From NCBI RefSeq assembly GCF_000696095.1, contig NZ_BAYX01000024.1:1-64000 (forward strand): a DNA stretch of 64,000 nucleotides, in the 5' to 3' direction. This DNA is from Rhizobium rhizogenes NBRC 13257 (GTDB lineage Bacteria; Pseudomonadota; Alphaproteobacteria; Rhizobiales; Rhizobiaceae). The notes under the pieces were generated by a model. That model was not told the DNA's origin and ran no database searches. It was given only the letters and a program-made list of their open reading frames with translations. Shown piece after piece: positions 42,133-50,711 of the stretch. The position numbers and the translations under genes were made by a program. Numbering within the stretch: the stretch's first letter is position 1; every line of letters starts with the position of its first letter.

Positions 42133-43035
42133 ATGGCCAAGCCAGACGGCTATAGTTTTGTTGAACTCGACACAAAGAACGAGGACGGCATATTTTCGGC
42201 CATTCCCGAGGAGATCGGCCCACGGACACAGACGCTCTTGGGTGGGCTGATGAAGGTTGCTCGACCTGCAGGATCGATGAGTTTCAAGACCAATGTAGAA
42301 TTCGCCTCGGTCGCTCTTGCCCCCATGCCGGAAATGGAGGCGGCCTTTTCCAGCGATAAGCTTCAAAAGTTCGAAGTGCCTGTCGGCATGCTAGTCATCA
42401 ATCCGGCCGGCGTCGACAGAACCCTCAAATGGCCGAGCCTGAAACGGAATGCGGCCATTGCCTTCAGCCCGGTCGCCTATACAAATCTGGCGAATGCCGA
42501 GCTTGAAGGCGGAAGCTGGGAACTGCGTCCACCTCGCTTCGGCCACGTCGATCTTTACACGCTTCGGATGGCCCGGACCATGATCATGGAGATATCAAGC
42601 GCATCGATCAACGAACTCTATATCGACGCGTTCCTGACGATCCTCGGCGTTTATCTTATCCGGAATTATTCGACGGCGAAGGTAAGGGCAACAAAGGCGC
42701 AAAATCGGCGCATGACCCTGCAGACGTCCAAGAGAGTACTAGACTACATGAACGAACATATAGCCGACAGACTGTCGATCGAAACGCTCGCCAATATCTG
42801 TCGGATGTCGCCCAGTCATTTTATCCGGGCATTTTCTATGACGTTCGGCACGCCGCCCTACAAATACCTTGTGAGCATCCGCCTGGAGGAGGCCGAACGG
42901 TTGCTTCTGGGCTCGACACTGCCAATCTCGGACATAGCCTTACAGACAGGGTTCTCAAGCCAAAGCCATCTGACGAATGCCATGATGCGCTACAAGCAAA
43001 CAACCCCCGCCAAATTCCGGGCCGAACACAGTTAG
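42133..43035 (+). CDS. AraC-family transcriptional regulator
   Basis: 300 residues. N-terminal domain of unknown ligand (about 1-190), then a typical AraC/XylS DNA-binding domain: VLDYMNEHIADRLSIETLANICRMSPSHFIRAFSMTFGTPPYKYL and ISDIALQTGFSSQSHLTNAMMRYKQTTPAKFR. I start at MAKPDGYSFVEL because TTGAGG lies just before; other in-frame ATGs at 42118 and 42061 are possible. It lies upstream of the LuxR-type gene on the same strand with a 366-bp gap. Target unknown. Confidence 0.87.
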   Translation: MAKPDGYSFVELDTKNEDGIFSAIPEEIGPRTQTLLGGLMKVARPAGSMSFKTNVEFASVALAPMPEMEAAFSSDKLQKFEVPVGMLVINPAGVDRTLKWPSLKRNAAIAFSPVAYTNLANAELEGGSWELRPPRFGHVDLYTLRMARTMIMEISSASINELYIDAFLTILGVYLIRNYSTAKVRATKAQNRRMTLQTSKRVLDYMNEHIADRLSIETLANICRMSPSHFIRAFSMTFGTPPYKYLVSIRLEEAERLLLGSTLPISDIALQTGFSSQSHLTNAMMRYKQTTPAKFRAEHS

Positions 43036-43401
43036 AAAACCTGCAACAGCCATCTACCGGAACCCATGGACGATCAGCATTTCGTGTAACCGCTTGCAAA
43101 TTCTCGACATATACTCAACCCAAGAGGGTGCTCAATAAAAGCAGAAAGCTGCAAGCGTAGCGTTTCCATGAAAGACTCCTGGAAAAAACTATGCCTCAAT
43201 TCCCCACGTTTTTAATGGAGAACCTTGCCCTGGGAATTGATGAACGACGGTCACGTTTGTCGTTAGCTCACTACCACCCTAACGAGATCGCTACAATCGG
43301 AGATCAGTAAAGCGGCGACTATCGCGAAGACGCCTGTCGAGGAGAAGGCATGTTCGTGCGCCCGCTTCAGATATCACACGCATGTTGGGGGAATGTCACT
43401 G
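43036..43401. other. Intergenic region upstream of the AHL receptor
   Basis: About 365 bp, no gene. I searched for a lux/tra-box-like palindrome and found none that I would defend. The ribosome-binding site TTGGGGGA at the right end supports ATG 43402 for the receptor. Confidence 0.35.
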
Positions 43402-44190
43402 ATGTCAGAGTATAATACGATCTACGCTGAAGTGGTCCAACCGTTTCTTCATCAGCTCGAGTTGTGTACCGACATACACTCTCTCGAAGCTGTCTTTTCC
43501 AAGACGCTGTCTCACCTCGGATTTCCGATGTTCGCCTATAATATTCACAGGATGAGCGCTTCGTTCATCATGAATGAATCCACGGTGGACCCACAAAACT
43601 TTATCATTTCAAATTTTCCAAACAAATGGCTCACCCACTATTTTCACCAGAAGTACAAGGAAATCGATCCGACCTTGAAATGGGTAGGCACCGGCCAAGG
43701 GATCGCGCAGTGGAGCGATCTGCTGACATCGGATGATATCGACAAGAACCAGAGGCGCCTGCTGCAGGAGGCCTGGGATGCAGGTCTCACCAACGGCATC
43801 ACGCTGCCGATCATGACCGAATTGGGCGAAGCCGTGGCCATCAGCGTTGTTCCAGAGCCTGGCACCGGAAACAACGAGCGTATCCTTGCCGCTCTGCCTA
43901 TCGTACAGATCCTGGCCCAAGGCTATCATCGGAAAGCCAAGGGCATATTGCTGGGTCATTCTCTGAAAGTCGGGTCGGCGCGGCGCAAATCTTTTCTATC
44001 CCCACGCGAAATCGACGTACTGCACTGGATGGCCAGGGGGAAGACCGCATGGGAGATCGCTGAAATCCTCAGCATTTCCCAAAAAAGCGTCGATTTCTAC
44101 ACCGATATGGCAAAGACGAAGCTCCAGGCGATGAATAGAACCCATGCGGTCGTAAAAGCCATCATGCTGGGGCTGGTGACGCTCGATTGA
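43402..44190 (+). CDS. LuxR-type AHL receptor/regulator
   Basis: 262 residues. N-terminal autoinducer-binding domain with the canonical AHL-contact residues (TraR numbering in brackets): W76 (W57) and Y80 (Y61) in NKWLTHYFHQ, D89-P90 (D70-P71) in KEIDPTLKW, and W104 (W85) in GIAQWSDLL. C-terminal LuxR helix-turn-helix: LSPREIDVLHWMARGKTAWEIAEILSISQKSVDFYTDMAKTKLQAMNRTHAV. A true acyl-homoserine-lactone receptor is therefore likely. Start at MSEYNTIYAEV (GGGGGA 9 bases upstream); the ATG at 43393 is too close to that site. Convergent with the AHL synthase gene, 133 bp between stops. Confidence 0.93.
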   Translation: MSEYNTIYAEVVQPFLHQLELCTDIHSLEAVFSKTLSHLGFPMFAYNIHRMSASFIMNESTVDPQNFIISNFPNKWLTHYFHQKYKEIDPTLKWVGTGQGIAQWSDLLTSDDIDKNQRRLLQEAWDAGLTNGITLPIMTELGEAVAISVVPEPGTGNNERILAALPIVQILAQGYHRKAKGILLGHSLKVGSARRKSFLSPREIDVLHWMARGKTAWEIAEILSISQKSVDFYTDMAKTKLQAMNRTHAVVKAIMLGLVTLD

Positions 44191-44323
44191 GCGCAGGTGC
44201 AACGCCACAGTCTCTTGTGACCCGATCCGAAATCGGGCCTAGCGCAGAGCAAGATCATCCTTAAAAAATCGCAGACAGCAGCGCGCGACGATCTCCCGCG
44301 GTCGCGCGTTATCCGGTAGCGCG

Positions 44324-44998
44324 TTAGACTAAGGCCGATTGAGCGAGACTGGCGGTCGGTTGATTGCTCTGGCTCGACAGCGGACATAGCGACCCGGATT
44401 TGTGGCGACCCCTGCCGGTGAGCAAGGCAGAGCGGCAAGCACCCAGGATGTCGGGTGAGACTTCGTGTTCCAGCGCAACCGTCGGAATGCCGTCAATACA
44501 GTCGACATCTCCAAGCCTGCGAAAACGGTAACCCGCCTTGCGGAGCATCGGCTCGAGGTGGGTATAGGTGACGGAGACCATCTTATCCAATTCAAGATGC
44601 AGAGCCGCTGCTTGAATGCCCCAAAGCAACCGATTCCGCAAATCCATACTGCCTTCCAGGCGCTCCCTGCGATGATCGATGGCGAAGCGTGTGATTTCGT
44701 AAATCCGATCCGATCGCGGCAAGTCGCCATCCTTCACCAAATGAGGGAAAATCTCGTTCAGAAGGCTGGCATCGGAGGTATCGAGCAACCGAGCCCCGGC
44801 GATCACATGCCCGGCACTATTGCTAATCGTCACATAGACTGCCCGCGACGTATCATATTCATCCTCCTCAAATCCGTCCCGGGCGGCAGGCAGAGCCCAG
44901 CCCAGGCGTCGGACAAAAACCTCGTATCGCAACTCGGCAAATGATCGAAGCGTTTCCGCATGCATGGCTCGATTGGAAGAATCGATCAAATTCATCAT
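44324..44998 (-). CDS. LuxI-type acyl-homoserine-lactone synthase
   Basis: About 224 residues from tandem ATG codons (44998, 44995), GGGAG 10 bases upstream. The conserved LuxI residues are visible: ELRYEVFVRRLGW (Arg, Phe, Trp), EEDEYDTSRAVYV (two Asp), VIAGARLLDT (Arg) and IYEITRFAID (Glu, Arg). It makes AHL from S-adenosylmethionine and an acyl carrier; the acyl chain cannot be read from sequence. It has a C-terminal Ser/Gln/Ala tail (about 25 residues) beyond the core. Faces the LuxR gene tail to tail, an arrangement found in several rhizobial circuits. Confidence 0.92.
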   Translation of the reverse strand: MMNLIDSSNRAMHAETLRSFAELRYEVFVRRLGWALPAARDGFEEDEYDTSRAVYVTISNSAGHVIAGARLLDTSDASLLNEIFPHLVKDGDLPRSDRIYEITRFAIDHRRERLEGSMDLRNRLLWGIQAAALHLELDKMVSVTYTHLEPMLRKAGYRFRRLGDVDCIDGIPTVALEHEVSPDILGACRSALLTGRGRHKSGSLCPLSSQSNQPTASLAQSALV

Positions 44999-45248
44999 GA
45001 CGTGCACTCCCGTCTTCGGTTGGATATGAACGTCACAACAACAGAAACGCATGGAGACCAAAATTGGTAGCTATTGCCGTGGGAAGAAGCACCCGGGGAA
45101 AATCCCAGATGCTGTTGAAGTCTGGTTTGGGTACGCTTCGCTCGAGCATTCGACACCTCCGACGTCGGCATGTGGCAACGCGCTCAATCGGATCGGATTC
45201 GCTTCTTATTCAGAACAGACCGATCAACCAGAGGAACTTACCAAAGCC

Positions 45249-45500
45249 ATGAAACGATCGCGCCTTGGCAATTTACTTGTCAAACCAGTCGAAAGCTGGC
45301 GTCGTTTTCGTGGAAAAATTCCCGCGGGAAGCGACGCCGATATCGAACCACCGAACGAAGATAAGTGGCCTGACGGCACCGAACAGGACCAGCGTGGGCG
45401 CTTGCGCCAGGCTCTGATCTTTCTGCTCAATGAATCGAAATTCTTGGGTTACACAAAAGTAGCCAAGCACCTGCGTCGCGCGATCGACGCCTTGCGGTAG
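45249..45500 (+). CDS. Small hypothetical protein beside luxI
   Basis: 83 residues from MKRSRLGNLLVKPVESWRR. Basic N-terminus (RSRLGNLL, ESWRRFRGK), acidic middle (SDADIEPPNEDKWPDGTEQDQ) and a helical end (RLRQALIFLLNESKFLGYTKVAKHLRRAIDAL). The open frame continues upstream to 45051 but that part overlaps the luxI promoter and looks non-coding. Divergent from luxI. No family recognised; small proteins beside rhizobial AHL genes sometimes modulate the circuit, but this is only position-based. Confidence 0.5.
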   Translation: MKRSRLGNLLVKPVESWRRFRGKIPAGSDADIEPPNEDKWPDGTEQDQRGRLRQALIFLLNESKFLGYTKVAKHLRRAIDALR

Positions 45501-46114
45501 CTATTGCTGTGTGCGAGCGTGGCGCGGACTGCTGCGGATCGACCAAATACATCTGTTTCAAACCATATAGAAATGTGCGCGCTTGGTTACGGTTGCTGCT
45601 CCGGTCTCCGCCAGCAGACCGATCATGCCCGATTCGCGCGCTCACTGAGAACACTAATCCTGAATTTTCGCCGCGGAATGACAGTTAGATGCAGGCGAGG
45701 CGTCAGCGCGCTAATGTACGCAATTGGTTACAATAACGTCCTCTGCCGACTTCAGGGGCCGGCGTTGCGCGGCGAGCCCTGCACGCATGATGGCGAAGCC
45801 CCATGCTCAAAAGCAAAGGGCGCTCGACCCATGACTGGGGAGCGCCCTCGCTGTTACCCTGGACAGCAGACACCGGCTCGGCCTCGAAAGGTCGGCCCGG
45901 CAGGCTATCGATACAGGTGATGATGCGCAGATAATACAGCATCGCGCCGATTGCAAGAGGCAGCCTGAAGAAAGACATTCACCATCGGCGGCTTCGGCGA
46001 GCGGTTTGCGATGCCACGGCTGCCAAACCTCGCCCAAAGCACTCAACCCAAGTTTTCCATGGGTACGACTCGGACCGCCGCCGCACACAATTTTCTGCCG
46101 CATATGACATGTCC
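45501..46114. other. Intergenic region, one hairpin
   Basis: About 610 bp up to the OxyR-type site. It contains the hairpin at 45817-45848 and short open frames on both strands that resemble no family; none has a good ribosome-binding site with coding character. Confidence 0.4.
45817..45848. repeat. Strong stem-loop
   Basis: AGGGCGCTC (45817-45825) pairs with GAGCGCCCT (45840-45848), with an inner CCC/GGG continuation. On the minus strand it is followed by TTTGCTTTTG, so it could be a weak terminator for minus-strand transcription; no matching gene found. Confidence 0.5.
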
Positions 46115-46151
46115 ATAGACAAAACCTATCGAATTTTTCGGATTTATCTAT
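46115..46151 (+). promoter_or_regulatory. OxyR-type operator upstream of ahpC
   Basis: ATAG (46115) - 7 bases - CTAT (46126) - 7 bases - TTCG (46137) - 7 bases - CTAT (46148). Three of the four tetramers match the OxyR tetramer consensus ATAG-N7-CTAT-N7-ATAG-N7-CTAT at exact spacing. It ends 70 bp before the ahpC start, and an oxyR gene lies two genes downstream. Confidence 0.75.
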
Positions 46152-46221
46152 TTTGCTTATTGCGACGCACGCACTATGTTGCAGCGCGAAACTCCTCCCG
46201 TCCAAACAATACAAGGCTACC

Positions 46222-46785
46222 ATGTCCGTTCTCAATACCGCCGTTAAGCCGTTCAAAGCCCAGGCCTTCAAGCAGGGCAAATTCATCGAGGTCACCGAAG
46301 CTGACATCGCCGGCAAATGGGCGGTCTTCTTTTTCTATCCGGCCGATTTCACCTTCGTTTGCCCGACCGAGCTGGGCGACGTTGCGGATAACTATGCCGA
46401 GCTGCAGCGCTTGGGCGTCGAGGTCTTCTCGGTTTCGACCGACACGCATTTCACCCACAAGGCCTGGCACGACAGTTCCGAAACCATCGGCAAGATCCAG
46501 TATGCGATGATCGGTGACCCGACCGGCACCGTCACCCGCAACTTCGATGTCATGCGCGAAGCCGAAGGCCTTGCCGATCGCGGCACCTTCGTCGTCGATC
46601 CTGACGGTGTCGTCCAGGCCGTGGAAATCACCGCCGAAGGCATCGGCCGCAATGCCGCCGACCTGCTGCGCCGCATCAAGGCCGCCCAGTACGTTCGCTC
46701 CCATCCCGGCGAAGTTTGCCCGGCAAAGTGGGAAGAGGGCGAAAAGACCCTGGCTCCTTCGCTGCACCTCGTCGGTAAGATCTGA
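46222..46785 (+). CDS. ahpC: Alkyl hydroperoxide reductase subunit C (peroxiredoxin)
   Basis: 187 residues. Typical 2-Cys AhpC: peroxidatic Cys47 in FTFVCPTEL, RR-type Arg region, FDVMREAEGLADRGTFVVDPDG, resolving Cys in HPGEVCPAKWEEG. Reduces hydrogen peroxide and organic peroxides in the cytoplasm, being recycled by AhpF. Start at MSVLNTAVKPFKAQ; the frame is open upstream. First gene of ahpC-ahpF-oxyR, with an OxyR-type operator in front. Confidence 0.97.
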   Translation: MSVLNTAVKPFKAQAFKQGKFIEVTEADIAGKWAVFFFYPADFTFVCPTELGDVADNYAELQRLGVEVFSVSTDTHFTHKAWHDSSETIGKIQYAMIGDPTGTVTRNFDVMREAEGLADRGTFVVDPDGVVQAVEITAEGIGRNAADLLRRIKAAQYVRSHPGEVCPAKWEEGEKTLAPSLHLVGKI

Positions 46786-46909
46786 CTTCGGCTTCGGCCA
46801 TGGCCTTCCCTGACAACGGGGAAGGCCTCCCGCACACAATTTAGACTAATGGCGCTTTTGTCCCGCCGGACAAGCCGCGCTCATTTACTTCCCAACCGGA
46901 GACATATCG

Positions 46910-48490
46910 ATGCTAGACGACGCACTGAAAAGCCAGCTCAAGGCCTATCTGGAAAAAGTCGTACGGCCGATAGAGATCCTCGCGAATGTCGATGACAGTG
47001 CCAAATCGAAGGAGATGGTGGCGCTTCTCGAAGACATTGCCGGCCTCTCCGACAAGATCACCTTCGCCCAGCAGCGTGACGCCAGCGAACGGGCCCCCTC
47101 ATTCGCCCTGACCAGCCCGGGCCACGATATCAGCCTGCGTTTCGCCGGCATTCCGCTCGGCCACGAATTCACTTCGCTCGTGCTCGCCCTTTTACAGACC
47201 GGCGGACATCCGCCCCGCGTCGAGCAGGCCATTCTCGACCAGATCCGCGATCTTGACGGAGAATTCCGTTTCGAAACCTATTTCTCACTGTCGTGCCAGA
47301 ATTGCCCTGACGTCGTGCAGGCGCTCAACCTGATGTCGATTCTCAATCCGAAGATCAGCCATGTCGCCGTCGACGGCGCCGTGTTCCCGCAGGAAGTCGC
47401 CGATCGGCAGGTCATGTCGGTTCCCACGGTCTATCTGAATGGCGAAGTGTTCGGCCAGGGCCGCATGGAAGTCGAGCAGATCATCGCCAAGCTCGACACA
47501 GGCGCTGCAAAGCGCGCCGCCGAGAAGCTCGCAGATCTCGAGCCCTTCGACGTGCTGGTGGTCGGCGGCGGTCCGGCTGGCGCTGCCTCGGCGATCTATG
47601 CCGCCCGCAAGGGTATCCGCACCGGTATTGTGGCCGAACGCTTTGGCGGCCAGGTGCTCGATACCATGGCGATCGAGAATTTCATTTCGGTCCCGCACAC
47701 CGAGGGCCCGGCCTTCGCCAGCGCTCTTGAGGCGCATGTGAAGGAGTATCCCGTCGAGATCATGAACCTGCAGCGGGCTGAAAAGCTGACGCCCAAGGGC
47801 GACCTGTTCGAAGTCGAGCTTGCCAGCGGCGCCACGCTGAAATCCCGCACGCTGATCCTGTCCACCGGCGCGCGCTGGCGGCAGATGGGCGTGCCCGGCG
47901 AGGAGCAATATCGCAACAAGGGTGTCGCCTATTGCCCGCATTGCGACGGTCCGCTGTTCAAGGGTAAGGATGTGGCCGTGATCGGCGGCGGCAATTCCGG
48001 CGTCGAGGCGGCGATCGATCTTGCCGGTATCGTCAAGCACGTCACCCTCATCGAATTCGACAGCAAGCTGCGCGCAGACGACGTCTTGCAGCGCAAGCTG
48101 CGCAGCCTTTCCAACGTCCGGATCATCCTGTCGGCCAAGAGCACGGAAGTGCTGGGCGACGGCAGCAAGGTCACCGGTCTTGTCTACGAGGACCGCAACA
48201 AGGACGAGAAGCACACGCTGACGCTCGACGGCATTTTCGTGCAGATCGGCCTTCTGCCCAATACAGAATGGCTGAAGGGCACCATCACGCTTTCTCCCCG
48301 CGGCGAGATTGTCGTCGATCATCACGGCCAGACGTCGCTGCCCGGCGTCTTTGCCGCCGGCGATTGCACCACCGTTCCCTACAAGCAGATCGTTATCGCC
48401 GTGGGTGAAGGCGCAAAGGCGTCGCTTGCCGCTTTCGACCATCTCATCCGCACCTCTGCTCCGAGCGAAGAGGAGGCCAAGGCCGCCTAA
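46910..48490 (+). CDS. ahpF: Alkyl hydroperoxide reductase subunit F
   Basis: 526 residues. N-terminal double-thioredoxin domain with the redox pair in LSCQNCPDVVQ (about 129-132), FAD site VVGGGPAGAASAIYA, second redox pair CPHCDGPLF (about 345-348), NADH site AVIGGGNSGVEAAIDLAG, and the final FAD motif GVFAAGDCTTVPYKQIVIAVGEGAKA. It passes electrons from NADH to AhpC. 124 bp after ahpC, same strand; oxyR follows after 13 bp. Confidence 0.97.
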   Translation: MLDDALKSQLKAYLEKVVRPIEILANVDDSAKSKEMVALLEDIAGLSDKITFAQQRDASERAPSFALTSPGHDISLRFAGIPLGHEFTSLVLALLQTGGHPPRVEQAILDQIRDLDGEFRFETYFSLSCQNCPDVVQALNLMSILNPKISHVAVDGAVFPQEVADRQVMSVPTVYLNGEVFGQGRMEVEQIIAKLDTGAAKRAAEKLADLEPFDVLVVGGGPAGAASAIYAARKGIRTGIVAERFGGQVLDTMAIENFISVPHTEGPAFASALEAHVKEYPVEIMNLQRAEKLTPKGDLFEVELASGATLKSRTLILSTGARWRQMGVPGEEQYRNKGVAYCPHCDGPLFKGKDVAVIGGGNSGVEAAIDLAGIVKHVTLIEFDSKLRADDVLQRKLRSLSNVRIILSAKSTEVLGDGSKVTGLVYEDRNKDEKHTLTLDGIFVQIGLLPNTEWLKGTITLSPRGEIVVDHHGQTSLPGVFAAGDCTTVPYKQIVIAVGEGAKASLAAFDHLIRTSAPSEEEAKAA

Positions 48491-48503
48491 GCGGCGAAGC
48501 ATC

Positions 48504-49436
48504 ATGACACTTAGAGAACTGGAATATCTTGTCGCGCTGGCCAAATATCGCCATTTCGGCCGCGCGGCCGAGGCCTGCCTGGTCAGCCAGCCGACATTGT
48601 CGGCGCAGATCAGGAAGCTCGAGGCGGAACTCGGCACGCCGCTGGTGGAGCGCGACGCGCGCGCCTTCATGCTGACCACCTTCGGCAAGGATGCCGCCGA
48701 ACGGGCAAAGCGGATCCTCGTCGATGTCCAGCAATTGAAAAATGCCGCGCTGTTGAACCAGAACCAGGAGCTAGGAACGCTCCGTCTCGGCGCCTTTCCG
48801 ACGCTCGGCCCCTACTTCCTGCCGCATGTGGTGCCGCAGGTGCATGACCGCTTCCCGCAACTGGAAATTCTTCTGAGCGAGGAAAAGAGCGGCGTGCTCT
48901 TGTCGCGCCTGCGGAGCGGCGAACTTGACGCCGCACTCCTGGCCATGCCGGTCGAGAGCGACCAGCTGCAGGTGGAATTCCTGTTTGAGGAGCCCTTCCT
49001 GCTAGCCGTGCCGAAGAAGCATCCACTGGTCGAGCGGGCAAGCATCAGCATGGAAGACCTCTCCCGTTACGACCTGATGCTGCTGGAGGAAGGGCATTGC
49101 CTGCGCGAACACGCGCTCGACGTCTGCCGGCTCTCCGGGGCCGGACAGAAATCCTCCTTTCAGGCCACAAGCCTCGAGACGTTGCGCCTGATGGTTGGCG
49201 CAAATGTTGGCATCACCCTCCTGCCTACGCTAGCGACCATCGGCCCGATCATGTCATCGGACCAAATCCGTCTCCTGAAATTCAGCGACGGCAACCCGAA
49301 GCGCCGTATCGGCCTATGCTGGCGCAGAAGTTCGCCGACTGGCCCGCTTCTGAAGCAGCTGGCGGAGATGTTTCGGGCAACGGCGCGGCAATTGCTGCGC
49401 GATGGATCACATCCCGGCGGCTCAACGAGAGATTAG
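48504..49436 (+). CDS. oxyR: OxyR peroxide sensor, LysR family
   Basis: 310 residues from MTLRELEYLVALAKY. LysR helix-turn-helix at the N-terminus (FGRAAEACLVSQPTLSAQIRKLEAELG) and a regulatory domain with both redox cysteines, C199 and C208 (EEGHCLREHALDVCRL), at the same numbers as E. coli OxyR. Peroxide forms the C199-C208 disulfide and the protein then activates its targets. Placed as the last gene of the ahpCF operon, 13 bp after ahpF, so it is made with its own targets; the operator at 46115-46151 is its likely site. Confidence 0.95.
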   Translation: MTLRELEYLVALAKYRHFGRAAEACLVSQPTLSAQIRKLEAELGTPLVERDARAFMLTTFGKDAAERAKRILVDVQQLKNAALLNQNQELGTLRLGAFPTLGPYFLPHVVPQVHDRFPQLEILLSEEKSGVLLSRLRSGELDAALLAMPVESDQLQVEFLFEEPFLLAVPKKHPLVERASISMEDLSRYDLMLLEEGHCLREHALDVCRLSGAGQKSSFQATSLETLRLMVGANVGITLLPTLATIGPIMSSDQIRLLKFSDGNPKRRIGLCWRRSSPTGPLLKQLAEMFRATARQLLRDGSHPGGSTRD

Positions 49437-49453
49437 AAAGGCGCGGCACCAGC

Positions 49454-50395
49454 TCAACCGGCGCCAGCCTTCGCCTTGAACGCTGCCAAAATATGCGCGG
49501 CGACCAACACCTCCGTGCCGCTGAGACCTGCCGAGCAGAACAATGTCGTTTGGTCGGGCGCCTGGCGTGCAACGACCTTACCACTGACGATCGCCGCCAA
49601 ATCGACCAGACGCTCGGCACTCGGCGAGCCATGCAGAAAGAACGGCGCCTTATAGGCACGGACCTGCTCGGGAGAGTCGGTGGCGACGAGATCGGCGGCA
49701 GCGGCAACATCAAGGCCGAGCTCGTGCTCGTCCACCGTCTTGGGGCCAACGGTATTGATGTGAACCCCCGGCTTCAGCCAGCCTGCTTCGATCACCGGCG
49801 TGAGGCTGGTCGTGGCGCAGATCACAATATCGGCGTCGCTCACCGCGCGAAGCGGCGTGTCCACCGGTTCGACCGGAATACCCAGACGCTGCTCCATCTC
49901 CAGTGCAAACAGATAGCGCCGTCGCTCGCTGCGGCTATAGACGCGGACATGCGTCAGTTCGCGCACAAGGGCTGCCGCCTCCAACTGCGTGCGGGCTTGC
50001 TGGCCGCTGCCGATAATGCCGACCGTCCTGGCTTCGGGGGACGACATATAACGAATGGCGATGCCGCCGATCGCGCCGGTACGAACCTCCCCCAACCGAG
50101 TGCCGATGATGAGGCCTTGAAGCTCCGCCGTTTCGGTCGACCAGACTGCGACAATCTGCTCATGGCGAGGGCCTCTGAACGTATCATAGACCCGAAAGCC
50201 GGCGATGGAGGCATCGTCGAGCGTTCCGCCGATCGTGAAGATCAGGTCTCCTTTTTCGGCAAAGGAAACATTGTGCCTCGGTGGCGAAACCAGGTCCCCC
50301 GCGGATCGGGCAAGGATCGCTTCCTCGATCGCCTCGATGGCGAGCTGCATGACCGGAAGCTGGTCCAGATCACTGTCGCCCAGAATGATCGCCAT
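49454..50395 (-). CDS. Ornithine cyclodeaminase/mu-crystallin family protein
   Basis: 313 residues. NAD(P)-binding motif TVGIIGSGQQARTQLEAAALV, substrate-binding region GEVRTGAIGGIAIRYMS, and the family patterns DADIVICATTSLTPVIEAGWLKPGVHINTVGP and DLVATDSP. Members include ornithine cyclodeaminase, alanine dehydrogenase, ketimine reductases and opine-type synthases; the substrate cannot be decided here. Start at MAIILGDSDLDQLPVMQ. Stand-alone, convergent with oxyR (17 bp between stops). Confidence 0.87.
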   Translation of the reverse strand: MAIILGDSDLDQLPVMQLAIEAIEEAILARSAGDLVSPPRHNVSFAEKGDLIFTIGGTLDDASIAGFRVYDTFRGPRHEQIVAVWSTETAELQGLIIGTRLGEVRTGAIGGIAIRYMSSPEARTVGIIGSGQQARTQLEAAALVRELTHVRVYSRSERRRYLFALEMEQRLGIPVEPVDTPLRAVSDADIVICATTSLTPVIEAGWLKPGVHINTVGPKTVDEHELGLDVAAAADLVATDSPEQVRAYKAPFFLHGSPSAERLVDLAAIVSGKVVARQAPDQTTLFCSAGLSGTEVLVAAHILAAFKAKAGAG

Positions 50396-50711
50396 CAGCT
50401 CCTCCGTCGCTAGCGAATGAACGCATTCTCACACCCCAACCTTAGTTGAGGTCAAGAAAGATTTCCGCGCAAATGGCCAAGATACCAAGCCGGATCGACG
50501 AAAGAACAAGCTGCGCGTTCAGCAGCCCCCCACGGAAACAGCCGCTCGGTCGATTCCGGGATTGTGCGCGTCACGAAATCTCTTTGAACCAGAAGCTACC
50601 TGCGAAGGATCTTCACTGATTCGTTTGTTTCAAATGCGATTTCCTTCGAAAGAGATCCACTCGCAGCATACGGCACGGCCAACTCATTAGTCGGATAATA
50701 TTATCACGGCA
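50396..50711. other. Intergenic region, no gene seen
   Basis: About 315 bp between the cyclodeaminase-family gene (which starts here on the minus strand) and the end of the proline-iminopeptidase-like gene. Should contain the cyclodeaminase-family promoter. Nothing else recognised. Confidence 0.35.

Noticed and set aside
44221..44310. Hairpins between luxR and luxI (CCCGAT/ATCGGG and GCGCGAC/GTCGCGC) as a bidirectional terminator
   Set aside because: Stems exist, but neither is followed by a T-tract at the proper distance on either strand.
44999..45120. lux-box-like element upstream of luxI
   Set aside because: CCAGA...TCTGG near 45109 is an imperfect palindrome with wrong core and spacing for known lux or tra boxes.
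45703..45978. Minus-strand frame of 91 codons starting MSFFRLPLAIGAMLYYL
   Set aside because: The start looks slightly membrane-like, but a strong stem-loop cuts through it, there is no good ribosome-binding site and no family match comes to mind.
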